From Nectonema munidae (taxonomy: Eukaryota > Nematomorpha > Nectonematoida > Nectonematidae), in NCBI GenBank assembly GCA_030549495.1, contig JAUIRK010000288.1:434001-498000 (forward strand): DNA of 64,000 nucleotides, read 5' to 3'. A program made the position numbers and the translations under genes. This document shows, one piece after another, positions 12,813 through 27,800 of this stretch. The notes below the pieces were generated by a model, which searched no databases, was not told the origin of the DNA, and worked only from the letters and a program-made list of their open reading frames with translations. How positions within the stretch are numbered: the first letter of the stretch is position 1; each line of letters opens with the position of its first letter.

Positions 12813-15800
12813 CTACAAAGAATGAAGTAAGAAAGCAATGAGCTAATTAACATCATTAATCAATAACTTGACTTTTTGCTTAAAATATAATGTAGTTAGT
12901 GAGATAAGGAAAGTATTATTAAATTCAAATGATTCTGCATTTTGATAGAGTAGTTTCCAATATCAAAATTTTCACAAGGATAAGCTGTTCCTAGGTATGA
13001 AACATGTGAAAGTAGGGTAAGATTTCACTCTGCCACAACCTTCTCACTCACAATGAGTGGACTAATGGGAAAGTATATACATTTTGTCATTGTATACTTA
13101 GCACCTTGATGAGCAGAATTTTGCAAGACTAATAATCTGCTTTATTACTCTTCGAAATTTCATAAATTTAGGGCAGATTGTTTCCCTTTCTTGGAAGGCT
13201 GATTCCACACTCATCCTCAACGTGCTATAATAATAAGTTTGCCAATCAAGTAATATTACCTTGCTTGTTCACTAAACATACTCCATCTCTGCTGAATGAA
13301 TACTTGAAGACGAATTTGTTTTCTTCATGGTGCATATGAATCAATTGAATCGCTGCAAATCACACATCATTAAAGGTCGGGGTGTGGGATAAATGTAAAA
13401 GGACTTACTATTGTTTTCAAAGAACTTGAAGGAAAATGAGTAGAGAGCAAACTTTCTTGTGGCATCGGTAATAAGCAGGCGCACATTGTATGCACGATTT
13501 ACATACGAATTAAAGTGTTCCACATATTTGAATGGCCATCCATCAACACTTGACAATTCTTCCTCGCTCTTATATGAGTATTCTAAGAATGAAAGTTGTA
13601 ATATTTTCATTTTTTTGATAATGATTTATATACCTCTTGAAAATTTGTAATCAATATTCGCTCTCAATAATCTTGGATCCTCATAAAACTTAATTTGTAA
13701 ACCAGAATTTTCAACATGTTTAACTGACTTTATTTCATTCTTATACAAATCATCACCTTAAAAAATAGTTATTTTAATTTGAATTTTTGAAGATATTTTG
13801 ACATACCTTCAATCTCAATTGTTAGATTACTTTGACTTTTAGCCAAATTCCAGGAATCGCAACTTATATATATGAGATTGAGAACGGAAGTTTCAAAACT
13901 ATAACTTGTTCCTTCCAAAACTTTTATTAATTCTTTGCCTGAAAAATATAAAAATAAAATTTCCAAAGAGTCTTTTTATTTTTATGCATACCATAAACAT
14001 TATTAGAAGGAGTTTCACAATTTCCAGAAAAGGGTGCAACAAAAGTGAAGTATAAATTTTCTTGAGATTTGACAATTTTTACAACGTCAATATCTAAAGT
14101 GATATTAAAATTTCAAAAAGAAAGATTATAATTGTGAAAATATGCAAACTCTTTACTTGCATAACCCGCGTAAGTAAACTTGTAGATATTTGACCCTTCG
14201 GCGTTCCTCAAGATTTTAATGGAGAGGCTGTGAAGGCGGAGCGTGTTTGAAACATCTCTTATTTCATATGTGTATAGAGAGGAGCTGAAATCATGCTGAA
14301 CGGTATTTTCCATCGCTGAATCAAGAGCTTCAGTAAATACATGAAGACGAGGTTTCAAGTCTTTATATGTGTTCCAGATTATTAGCATGGATTGATTCTT
14401 CAAAATTTGAAATGATAGAATATATGATTTCGAGGCTCGTGGACCTGTTTAAGGAAAAGTATTATTAAGCTTTAAGGATGGCATGGATCATATTTTTACC
14501 TTGACATTGGCCGTTAATCTTCAAAAAAATATTGGGACATTCACAAGAAGCTTGAAACTTCTGTGGAAATAGGAATTCCTTTCTACTGCATATGTCTTAA
14601 TAGATTGTTCTAATATTCGCAAAATTGCAAGGATCATTAGCAAAACTAACCTTTGCATTGCCTGGAAATTTGAGAAGAATGGCAATTACAAACCCCTACC
14701 TCGCTTCTGAGCTCGCACTTTTCATCTTGAGAACATTGCACTTTAAGGTAATCTTCACATTGTCCTTGAAACGCAAAAACAAAAGTCACTTCTCTGCACA
14801 TTTATTACTCCGCAGTCTAGCAAAATAGTGCTTACCAAAGCAAATTCCATTTTTCTTTGCAAATCCTTCGTTACATGCACATTGATAGCTGCCAGCATTG
14901 TTTACGCAAGTTGAGTTTTCACTACAAACATCGCGAGAAAGGCTACACTCATCAATATCTAAGGAATGTAAGATGCATTATTTTATAAGACTTTTTGAAG
15001 AATAGGTATACACAGTCACTGTTTTACGAAGAGTATTAATTATTCTTAATTATTATATAGGGTGCAGGGGTGGACAAGTTGTTGCAATGGTCCAGAAATA
15101 CATGTAAAATGCAAGAATCAAAATTTTATGAATAAAATTTAGAAGCAATCTTATATAAAAAGTTGAATTTAATTAGCAATTATTCATTGAACGAGCATAA
15201 TCAAATGTATTAAAGAGATAAATTTGGCAATCTCTGCTAAAGTCTTTGAAGCAAAACGTATACCTCTGTGAGTACTCTCTATAATGTTAGGAACAGACTA
15301 CTAGATATGGGAGCCATCAAAAGAAAGCAAGGGGTGGAGGGATGAATACAAAACCAACTCATTCACTTTTGCAATTCTTCAAGTCTAAAATTTTACAAGA
15401 TCCAACAGCATTTATGAGAAAAATATCTAGGGAGATGGAGGTTGCTCCAAAGGCTATCCGAATTGTTCGCCGCACCCATTTGCTATGAAATCTTAAATTA
15501 GAGTCCGAGAGCTGTTTTAAACCTTGTAATGGTAGATATATCACTCCATCCTTCTGAATTAAAATGAGTTTTAACATACATACACACAGCTTAAGTTTTG
15601 GTCTTGGGATTCGTGGCTTCTGATGAATAAAAATATCTCTTCATTATTTCATGGCCGACGAAGTTGTGATATATACTTTAGTCTCGACCGAAACGAGCAT
15701 ATCCTAACAATAATTGCGTTTGGACTTAGGAAGTGCAGTATTTCTGCAAAAAACTTGTCATATTTTTTTTACGATTTAGAGATGATGGAGAGTTGTGGAA

Positions 15801-18800
15801 AAGTAAGCAAATGGATAGTGCAGACAGTTTGAAAATATTTAGAAAGTAATGGCATGGAATTGCAAAATGTTTTGACGGTTCTAAGAGGATTATCTTGGAT
15901 TTTGGAAAAGCGTAAAAAATCAAAGTAGTGTTCAATAGTGTGATAATTAAATAAAATAGCAAATGTTTTAAATCACATCTTGACAATGATACAGCTAAAT
16001 ATGCATGGTATTGGATTCGGAGAATTGCTTGAAAAATAAAAAAAATAAATTAAAAAAACAAGTGCCAAAAATAAAATGGCGAATTTTATGGAAAATAAAG
16101 AAGATCTGAATGAACGAAAGAAGAGAAAGGCAATGCTATGTTCGATAAATGATTACAGTGAATTAACTGAAAAAGGGAAGTAAATGCACAGTTATTACCC
16201 TTGCACTCTTTGTCTCCATAATACAAATTACCAAGATAACCTTCTTTACATTGACAATCGTAGGTTGAAATCAAGTTGATGCACTTTGTCTCAGGCGTAC
16301 ACAAATTATACTCTTCGTATTCTACACATTCATCGATATCTAAAGTTGTGAAGGGATATGTAAATATGTAAAAAATTCAACGCCCACTTAGCCTGCAGCG
16401 GTTCTCTAACTTCAAGGGACTTTGTAAATTATGATATTTTTTAACCTAAAATCACAGCATCGGTCATCTTAGGAAATGAACAAGTTATAAAAATTTTATT
16501 TTGAATCGGAAGTGATTTCGCTACTTATATTTGATGTAATGCTAATAAATAACTCCAAAATTATTTCTAACATATAAAGTTTTTTTTACAAATTTTAATT
16601 AAAAAATTTAATCAAAATTCAATATTTAACAATCTTAAATAATAGCTTGTCAAAACAGTTAAGAAACGTAACAAGACTCTCAAAGCCTCAACGCTCATGT
16701 CATGGACACTCTTTTAAAAAGTTGATACAAAATTTCAAAACTTCAATTTCTGAATGATTCTCAGTGTTTTTTAACTCAAATTAGTCAAATTTGCTACGAA
16801 ATCCAAAATATTTGGTTAAGGAAACCACATTTAGAAACACTGCAAATAAAAGTTATCCTTACCCTTACAACCATTTTCAGTCAATTTAAAACCAGGAGAG
16901 CACCAACATGTATATCCTCCCTCTGTATTATTGCATCTAGAAGTGGGACAAAGATATAATTCGCATTCGTTGATGTCTAAAAATAGTTAAATATGAATTA
17001 ACAGAGCTTGAGAGTGTAAGGCTTCAATAGAGGTAAGTGGAATGTGTTACTTATTCCCAAAATTAATTCAAAAGGTAAGTTTCTATTTCAAAAATTTATT
17101 CCCTAAAACGAGAAATGTTTCAATTTTAGTCAGTACAAAAATATTCAATATTTTGCAAACAGAATACATTTGAAAAATATTAACTTATAAGATCATTAAA
17201 TATACGTATTCTTTGTTTATGCTTTATTGTTTGCACAACTTTTTAAAGCTTTTTATTAAGTTACTTTTTAATATCTATAACATTTTTAGGTTTTCCACTC
17301 TTTAAAAGGTTTATTTTTTGCTAAATTCAATCAAATCTTTAAAATTATAAAATATTACCAACACATGTTGTGTCATCTTCTTTTTTGAAACCATCATGAC
17401 AATTACATTGGAATCCACCATCTAAGTTTTCACAATTAGAATTTGAACACGGTTCATTTAAACATTCATCTATGTCTAGAATGTTTATTTTTTGTTAAAT
17501 TTAATCAATTCTTTAAAATTATAAAATATTACCAACACATGTTGTGTCATCTTCTTTTTTGAAACCATCATGACAAATACATTGGAATCCACCATCTAAG
17601 TTTTCACAATTAGAATTTGAACACGGTTCATTTAAACATTCATCTATGTCTAGAATGTTTATTTTTTGTTAAATTTAATCAAATCTTTATAATTATAAAA
17701 TATTACCAACACATGTTGTGTCATCTTCTTTTTTGAAACCATCATGACAAATACATTGGAATCCACCATCTAAGTTTTCACAATTAGAATTTGAACACGG
17801 TTCATTTAAACATTCATCTATGTCTAGAAGGTTTATTTTTTGTTAAATTTAATCAAATCTTTAAAATTATAAAATATTACCAACACATGTTGTGTCATCT
17901 TCTTTTTTGAAACCATCATGACAAATACATTGGAATCCACCATCTAAGTTTTCACAATTAGAATTTGAACACGGTTCATTTAAACATTCATCTATGTCTA
18001 GAATGTTTATTTTTTGTTAAATTTAATCAAATCTTTATAATTATAAAATATTACCAACACATGTTGTGTCATCTTCTTTTTGAAACCATCATGACAAATA
18101 CATTGGAATCCACCATCTAAGTTTTCACAATTAGAATTTGAACACGGTTCATTTAAACATTCATCTATGTCTAGAAGGTTTATTTTTTGTTAAATTTAAT
18201 CAAATCTTTAAAATTATAAAATATTACCAACACATGTTGTGTCATCTTCTTTTTTGAAACCATCATGACAAATACATTGGAATCCACCATCTAAGTTTTC
18301 ACAAACAGAATTTGAACACGGTTGATTTAAACATTCATCTATGTCTAGAAGGTTTATTTTTTGTTAAATTTAATCAAATCTTTATAATTATAAAATATTA
18401 CCAACACATGTTGTGTCATTTTCTTTTTTGAAACCATCATGACAAATACATTGGAATCCACCATCTAAGTTTTCACAATTAGAATTTGAACACGGTTCAT
18501 TTAAACATTCATCTATGTCTAGAAGGTTTATTTTTTGTTAAATTTAATCAAATCTTTAAAATTATAAAATATTACCAACACATGTTGTGTCATTTTCTTT
18601 TTTGAAACCATCATTGCAATTACACTGGAATCCACCATCTAAGTTTTCACAATTAGAATTTGAACACGGTTCATTTAAACATTCATCTATGTCTAGAATG
18701 TTTATTTTTTGTTAAATTTAATCAAATCTTTAAAATTATAAAATATTACCAACACATGTTGTGTCATTTTCTTTTTTGAAACCATCATGACAAATACATT

Positions 18801-21800
18801 GGAATCCACCATCTAAGTTTTCACAATTAGAATTTGAACACGGTTCATTTAAACATTCATCTATGTCTAGAATGTTTATTTTTTGTTAAATTTAATCAAA
18901 TCTTTAAAATTATAAAATATTACCAACACATGTTGTGTCATTTTCTTTTTTGAAACCATCATTGCAATTACACTGGAATCCACCATCTAAGTTTTCACAA
19001 TTAGAATTTGAACACGGTTCATTTAAACATTCATCTATGTCTAGAAGGTTTATTTTTTATTAAATTTAATCAAATCTTTATAATTATAAAATATTACCAA
19101 CACATGTTGTGTCATTTTCTTTTTTGAAACCATCATGACAATTACATTGGAATCCACCATCTAAGTTTTCACAATTAGAATTTGAACACGGTTCATTTAA
19201 ACATTCATCTATGTCTAGAATGTTTATTTTTTGTTAAATTTAATCAAATCTTTATAATTATAAAATATTACCAACACATGTTGTGTTATTTTCTTTTTTG
19301 AAACCATCATGACAAATACATTGGAATCCACCATCTAAGTTTTCACAATTAGAATTTGAACACGGTTCATTTAAACATTCATCTATGTCTAGAAGGTTTA
19401 TTTTTAGTTAAATTTAATCAAATCTTTATAATTATAAAATATTACCAACACATGTTGTGTCATTTTCTTTTTTGAAACCATCATGACAAATACATTGGAA
19501 TCCACCATCTAAGTTTTCACAATTAGAATTTGAACACGGTTCATTTAAACATTCATCTATGTCTAGAAGGTTTATTTTTAGTTAAATTTAATCAAATCTT
19601 TATAATTATAAAATATTACCAACACATGTTGTGTCATCTTCTTTTTTGAAACCATCATGACAAATACATTGGAATCCACCATCTAAGTTTTCACAATTAG
19701 AATTTGAACACGGTTCATTTAAACATTCATCTATGTCTAGAAGGTTTATTTTTTGCTAAATTCAATCAAATCTTTAAAATTATAAAATATTACCAACACA
19801 TGTTGTGTCATCTTCTTTTTTGAAACCATCATGACAAATACATTGGAATCCACCATCTAAGTTTTCACAATTAGAATTTGAACACGGTTCATTTAAACAT
19901 TCATCTATGTCTAGAATGTTTATTTTTTGTTAAATTTAATCAAATCTTTAAAATTATAAAATATTACCAACACATGTTGTGTCATTTTCTTTTTTGAAAC
20001 CATCATGACAAATACATTGGAATCCACCATCTAAGTTTTCACAATTAGAATTTGAACACGGTTCATTTAAACATTCATCTATGTCTAGAAGGTTTATTTT
20101 TAGTTAAATTTAATCAAATCTTTATAATTATAAAATATTACCAACACATGTTGTGTCATCTTCTTTTTTGAAACCATCATGACAAATACATTGGAATCCA
20201 CCATCTAAGTTTTCACAATTAGAATTTGAACACGGTTCATTTAAACATTCATCTATGTCTAGAATGTTTATTTTTTGTTAAATTTAATCAAATCTTTAAA
20301 ATTATAAAATATTACCAACACATGTTGTGTCATTTTCTTTTTGAAACCATCATGACAAATACATTGGAATCCACCATCTAAGTTTTCACAATTAGAATTT
20401 GAACACGGTTCATTTAAACATTCATCTATGTCTAGAATGTTTATTTTTTGTTAAATTTAATCAAATCTTTATAATTATAAAATATTACCAACACATGTTG
20501 TGTCATCTTCTTTTTTGAAACCATCATGACAAATACATTGGAATCCACCATCTAAGTTTTCACAATTAGAATTTGAACACGGTTCATTTAAACATTCATC
20601 TATGTCTAGAATGTTTATTTTTTGTTAAATTTAATCAAATCTTTAAAATTATAAAATATTACCAACACATGTTGTGTCATTTTCTTTTTTGAAACCATCA
20701 TGACAAATACATTGGAATCCACCATCTAAGTTTTCACAATTAGAATTTGAACACGGTTCATTTAAACATTCATCTATGTCTAGAAGGTTTATTTTTTATT
20801 AAATTTAATCAAATCTTTATAATTATAAAATATTACCAACACATGTTGTGTCATCTTCTTTTTTGAAACCATCATGACAAATACATTGGAATCCACCATC
20901 TAAGTTTTCACAATTAGAATTTGAACACGGTTCATTTAAACATTCATCTATGTCTAGAAGGTTTATTTTTTGTTAAATTTAATCAAATCTTTATAATTAT
21001 AAAATATTACCAACACATGTTGTGTTATTTTCTTTTTTGAAACCATCATGACAAATACATTGGAATCCACCATCTAAGTTTTCACAATTAGAATTTGAAC
21101 ACGGTTCATTTAAACATTCATCTATGTCTAGAAGGTTTATTTTTAGTTAAATTTAATCAAATCTTTATAATTATAAAATATTACCAACACATGTTGTGTC
21201 ATCTTCTTTTTTGAAACCATCATGACAAATACATTGGAATCCACCATCTAAGTTTTCACAATTAGAATTTGAACACGGTTCATTTAAACATTCATCTATG
21301 TCTAGAATGTTTATTTTTTGTTAAATTTAATCAAATCTTTATAATTATAAAATATTACCAACACATGTTGTGTCATTTTCTTTTTTGAAACCATCATGAC
21401 AAATACATTGGAATCCACCATCTAAGTTTTCACAATTAGAATTTGAACACGGTTCATTTAAACATTCATCTATGTCTAGAAGGTTTATTTTTTGTTAAAT
21501 TTAATCAAATCTTTATAATTATAAAATATTACCAACACATGTTGTGTCATTTTCTTTTTTGAAACCATCATGACAAATACATTGGAATCCACCATCTAAG
21601 TTTTCACAATTAGAATTTGAACACGGTTCATTTAAACATTCATCTATGTCTAGAAGGTTTATTTTTTATTAAATTTAATCAAATCTTTATAATTATAAAA
21701 TATTACCAACACATGTTGTGTCATCTTCTTTTTTGAAACCATCATGACAAATACATTGGAATCCACCATCTAAGTTTTCACAATTAGAATTTGAACACGG

Positions 21801-24800
21801 TTCATTTAAACATTCATCTATGTCTAGAATGTTTATTTTTTGTTAAATTTAATCAAATCTTTAAAATTATAAAATATTACCAACACATGTTGTGTCATTT
21901 TCTTTTTGAAACCATCATGACAAATACATTGGAATCCACCATCTAAGTTTTCACAATTAGAATTTGAACACGGTTCATTTAAACATTCATCTATGTCTAG
22001 AAGGTTTATTTTTAGTTAAATTTAATCAAATCTTTATAATTATAAAATATTACCAACACATGTTGTGTCATCTTCTTTTTTGAAACCATCATGACAAATA
22101 CATTGGAATCCACCATCTAAGTTTTCACAATTAGAATTTGAACACGGTTCATTTAAACATTCATCTATGTCTAGAATGTTTATTTTTTGTTAAATTTAAT
22201 CAAATCTTTAAAATTATAAAATATTACCAACACATGTTGTGTCATTTTCTTTTTTGAAACCATCATGACAAATACATTGGAATCCACCATCTAAGTTTTC
22301 ACAATTAGAATTTGAACACGGTTCATTTAAACATTCATCTATGTCTAGAATGTTTATTTTTTGTTAAATTTAATCAAATCTTTATAATTATAAAATATTA
22401 CCAACACATGTTGTGTCATCTTCTTTTTTGAAACCATCATGACAAATACATTGGAATCCACCATCTAAGTTTTCACAATTAGAATTTGAACACGGTTCAT
22501 TTAAACATTCATCTATGTCTAGAATGTTTATTTTTTGTTAAATTTAATCAAATCTTTAAAATTATAAAATATTACCAACACATGTTGTGTCATTTTCTTT
22601 TTTGAAACCATCATGACAAATACATTGGAATCCACCATCTAAGTTTTCACAATTAGAATTTGAACACGGTTCATTTAAACATTCATCTATGTCTAGAAGG
22701 TTTATTTTTTATTAAATTTAATCAAATCTTTATAATTATAAAATATTACCAACACATGTTGTGTCATCTTCTTTTTTGAAACCATCATGACAAATACATT
22801 GGAATCCACCATCTAAGTTTTCACAATTAGAATTTGAACACGGTTCATTTAAACATTCATCTATGTCTAGAAGGTTTATTTTTTGTTAAATTTAATCAAA
22901 TCTTTATAATTATAAAATATTACCAACACATGTTGTGTTATTTTCTTTTTTGAAACCATCATGACAAATACATTGGAATCCACCATCTAAGTTTTCACAA
23001 TTAGAATTTGAACACGGTTCATTTAAACATTCATCTATGTCTAGAAGGTTTATTTTTAGTTAAATTTAATCAAATCTTTATAATTATAAAATATTACCAA
23101 CACATGTTGTGTCATCTTCTTTTTGAAACCATCATGACAAATACATTGGAATCCACCATCTAAGTTTTCACAATTAGAATTTGAACATGGTTCATTTAAA
23201 CATTCATCTATGTCTAGAATGTTTATTTTTTGTTAAATTTAATCAAATCTTTAAAATTATAAAATATTACCAACACATGTTGTGTCATTTTCTTTTTTGA
23301 AACCATCATGACAAATACATTGGAATCCACCATCTAAGTTTTCACAATTAGAATTTGAACACGGTTCATTTAAACATTCATCTATGTCTAGAAGGTTTAT
23401 TTTTTATTAAATTTAATCAAATCTTTATAATTATAAAATATTACCAACACATGTTGTGTCATCTTCTTTTTTGAAACCATCATGACAAATACATTGGAAT
23501 CCACCATCTAAGTTTTCACAATTAGAATTTGAACACGGTTCATTTAAACATTCATCTATGTCTAGAAGGTTTATTTTTTGTTAAATTTAATCAAATCTTT
23601 ATAATTATAAAATATTACCAACACATGTTGTGTTATTTTCTTTTTTGAAACCATCATGACAAATACATTGGAATCCACCATCTAAGTTTTCACAATTAGA
23701 ATTTGAACACGGTTCATTTAAACATTCATCTATGTCTAGAAGGTTTATTTTTTGTTAAATTTAATCAAATCTTTAAAATTATAAAATATTACCAACACAT
23801 GTTGTGTTATTTTCTTTTTTGAAACCATCATGACAAATACATTGGAATCCACCATCTAAGTTTTCACAATTAGAATTTGAACACGGTTCATTTAAACATT
23901 CATCTATGTCTAGAAGGTTTATTTTTTATTAAATTTAATCAAATCTTTATAATTATAAAATATTACCAACACATGTTGTGTCATCTTCTTTTTTGAAACC
24001 ATCATGACAAATACATTGGAATCCACCATCTAAGTTTTCACAATTAGAATTTGAACACGGTTCATTTAAACATTCATCTATGTCTAGAAGGTTTATTTTT
24101 TATTAAATTTAATCAAATCTTTATAATTATAAAATATTACCAACACATGTTGTGTCATCTTCTTTTTTGAAACCATCATGACAAATACATTGGAATCCAC
24201 CATCTAAGTTTTCACAATTAGAATTTGAACACGGTTCATTTAAACATTCATCTATGTCTAGAAGGTTTATTTTTTATTAAATTTAATCAAATCTTTATAA
24301 TTATAAAATATTACCAACACATGTTGTGTCATCTTCTTTTTTGAAACCATCATGACAAATACATTGGAATCCACCATCTAAGTTTTCACAATTAGAATTT
24401 GAACACGGTTCATTTAAACATTCATCTATGTCTAGAATGTTTATTTTTTGTTAAATTTAATCAAATCTTTAAAATTATAAAATATTACCAACACATGTTG
24501 TGTTATTTTCTTTTTTGAAACCATCATGACAAATACATTGGAATCCACCATCTAAGTTTTCACAATTAGAATTTGAACACGGTTCATTTAAACATTCATC
24601 TATGTCTAGAAGGTTTATTTTTTATTAAATTTAATCAAATCTTTATAATTATAAAATATTACCAACACATGTTGTGTCATCTTCTTTTTTGAAACCATCA
24701 TGACAAATACATTGGAATCCACCATCTAAGTTTTCACAATTAGAATTTGAACACGGTTCATTTAAACATTCATCTATGTCTAGAAGGTTTATTTTTTATT

Positions 24801-27800
24801 AAATTTAATCAAATCTTTATAATTATAAAATATTACCAACACATGTTGTGTCATCTTCTTTTTTGAAACCATCATGACAAATACATTGGAATCCACCATC
24901 TAAGTTTTCACAATTAGAATTTGAACACGGTTCATTTAAACATTCATCTATGTCTAGAAGGTTTATTTTTTGTTAAATTTAATCAAATCTTTATAATTAT
25001 AAAATATTACCAACACATATTGTGTCATTTTCTTATTTGAAACCCTCATGGCAATTTTTTATTTCTTATTTTTTAGCTCATTTAAAGTCTGTTAGAATTA
25101 GATGTCGTAATCTGTCAAAATTAGACAATGTTGAAATTCATATAACCCCAATAAGCTTAATTGCATAAGTATTGTAGTTTCAAAGTTACAGCAGCCCGTT
25201 TTCCAACTTGAAAACCCGAACTTTTGAATCTTTAAAATAAATCCAAATTGAACATTTTAAATCCCCATGAGACTATTTCAAATCTCTTAAGTCTTTCAGT
25301 CCTAAAAAATTACCTCTTATTTTTTTTTAGGAAAATTATTATAAGTAGATTTTTAGGCATTAGTTCATATTTTATAAATAATTTTTTCAATTTCCTTTTT
25401 TATTTAAGGAAAAAAATATTTAAAAATTTTGGGTGGAATCCCACCCACCAGGTCAGAAAAGTTGAACTTTATTTGGTAAGGAAAGTATGATAGATTATTT
25501 GTACTTTTTTTTAAAAGATCAAAACTTAATTAATTTTATACAAAGTTTGCTTTAATAACTCCATCTACTTATTTTAAAGTATAAAATTATAAAAAGGTAA
25601 TACAAAATGCTTTATTTTTATGTAATAAAAAGTTTTATTGATAGTGAAAAAAATTTTTTCACAAAAAGTAAGTTTAAAAATTCCTTTATTCATGATATTT
25701 TTCCTAGCAATTTCGATATTTATTGAGACAGAGATAAACGTCACAATCTAAGCACTTAATAAATCCTTTATGATCATTTTTTTTCTTAGTCATAACACTG
25801 TTTGCATCGTCCATGTTTCTCAGCATACTGGATTCTATGTCTTTCTGAATTGTAAGGTTTTTGTATAGAAGGAGTTTGCTTTTTTCTGGATGAAAAATTT
25901 AAAATAAGGGAAAGAGCTAATTCTCTTCTAAACTCTTTTTGCGTTTTTATAGAGTTTTCTTGTTTATCGAAAACTTTTTTTTTTAATTTTCTGGTAAACA
26001 ATGAAAGAATTTACAATACCCATATTGATGTAATCCCAAAATGGTTTGCAATAATATTTTCCAGGGCTTTTTCTATCAAATGTATAAACACTGGTTTGTT
26101 GATCTAGAAGGTCAGTTCCTCGCATAAATTTGTTCTAACGTTGAACCATTGCAGGTACTTGAATATTGACTTTACCTGGTTTTCCCTTCTTCCTACGCTT
26201 CACAGAAACCGTGTTTGTTTCAGCTCCTGAGTCAATAGTTGATAACATCATGACAACTTTTGTATCTAGCCATTTCACCAAGGACATCCCATTATAGAAT
26301 CTTGCTTCGATTTCACCCTTTTTTAATTCTTTATCCAACTTTAGATCTTTTGGGAGTCCTTTTCTATTTTGTCTTACAGTACCACATGAAAATATGTTAT
26401 GCTCTGTCATAAGACGGTATACTAAAGCAGGTGATGTATAGAAATTGTCAAAAAACAAATGACAGCCTGAGTTTGACAATGATTTTGTCAATTGCATGAC
26501 TACGCTTTCAGATAAACCAACTTCGGTTGCACTAGATTTTCTACCAACATAGATGTCAAATTCAAATAAATAACCACTTCTTGCATCATTTCTGCACCAA
26601 TGCTTGAAACCTCTTTGAATAGGTTTATCTTCCATATATTGTTTCATCAAATCTTCTGCCCTTTGAATTTAACCATTCGTTCATCAATAGCTTGCTCAAA
26701 AGTTGGTTCCATCGTATTTTGAAAAGCAACATTGAAATGATCTATTAGAGGCAAGCGCTTTGTTGTTGTCAGAAAAGTGCAACTGATTGCGTACATTCTA
26801 TCTTTAGTCATCGTTTCAGCAATTGGTTGTACTCTCAAATCAGGATCATTAGAAAAATAATCGCGTAGTTCTGGCAAAACATGATAAGACATCATTATAT
26901 TTATGCCAATGAATGCTTTCATTTCTTCTTTATCAACTTCAAAAGGAATCTGAAACATGTGTAATTTGCTTTGAGGAATTAATATCTTATCAATTAGTTC
27001 ATCAGGTTTGCACACATCATGAAAGACTTCAAAAGGGTTTGGGATATCTTCATATTCAAGTTTAACTTTACCCCATTCTCTATTTTGCTGCGATCCGCCA
27101 GAGTGTAAAATTGTAGGAAAGTTCCTTGTCCACTTTCTGTTTTCAATTGTCAATTCAGGAGTCGGTTGTGTATCAACTTCAACAAGAGGATCCAAATTTG
27201 AATAGTCTTGGGATTCTCACCAGACTGAGGAATTGATTCTTCTAGAAAGTTTACATCCTCTTCATCCAAGTCAAAAAGACCCTCTTCATCACTGTCTGCA
27301 AAGTCTAAAATTTGAAGCAATTCATCGTTGGACAATTGGTATTCTCTTTGGCGTGTGCGAGGCATGTTTTAAAAATTAATTAAAGGCTCTGTAAGAAAAA
27401 TAAATAAGAATGAATGAAGTTGTGACATTAGAAAAAAGAAGACAGCTGCATTATTCATTATATCTCACCAAAGAAAAGATGAGCACATGAAAACATATGG
27501 AAAACATGTACATGTATAATTACACACATAAAGCACATAGTGCACAACATGCTGTGATGGAATCATGAATCGAAAGCAAAAATTTATGTTAGAGAAACTT
27601 GAAAAATACTCAATTTTGTTTTGCATTATACCTAAGCTAGGCGACCTATGACTCCTTTTGGGTGGAATCCCACTCAAAAATCAAATGAATATAACTACAA
27701 GGCAAAACTGTTTTTGCTCAGAATATTTATATTATTAGCAAGATGGAACTTAAAAATATATGGAGAAATAAAGTTCAAATATTTTTTAAAGATTTTTTTA

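Noticed and set aside
17355-25006. CRISPR-like repeat array
   Set aside because: Units are 174 bp with identical 'spacers'; they are exons and introns of one gene in an animal genome.
25248-25490. 80-aa plus-strand frame next to the piggyBac
   Set aside because: It runs through the terminal palindrome and AT-rich DNA.
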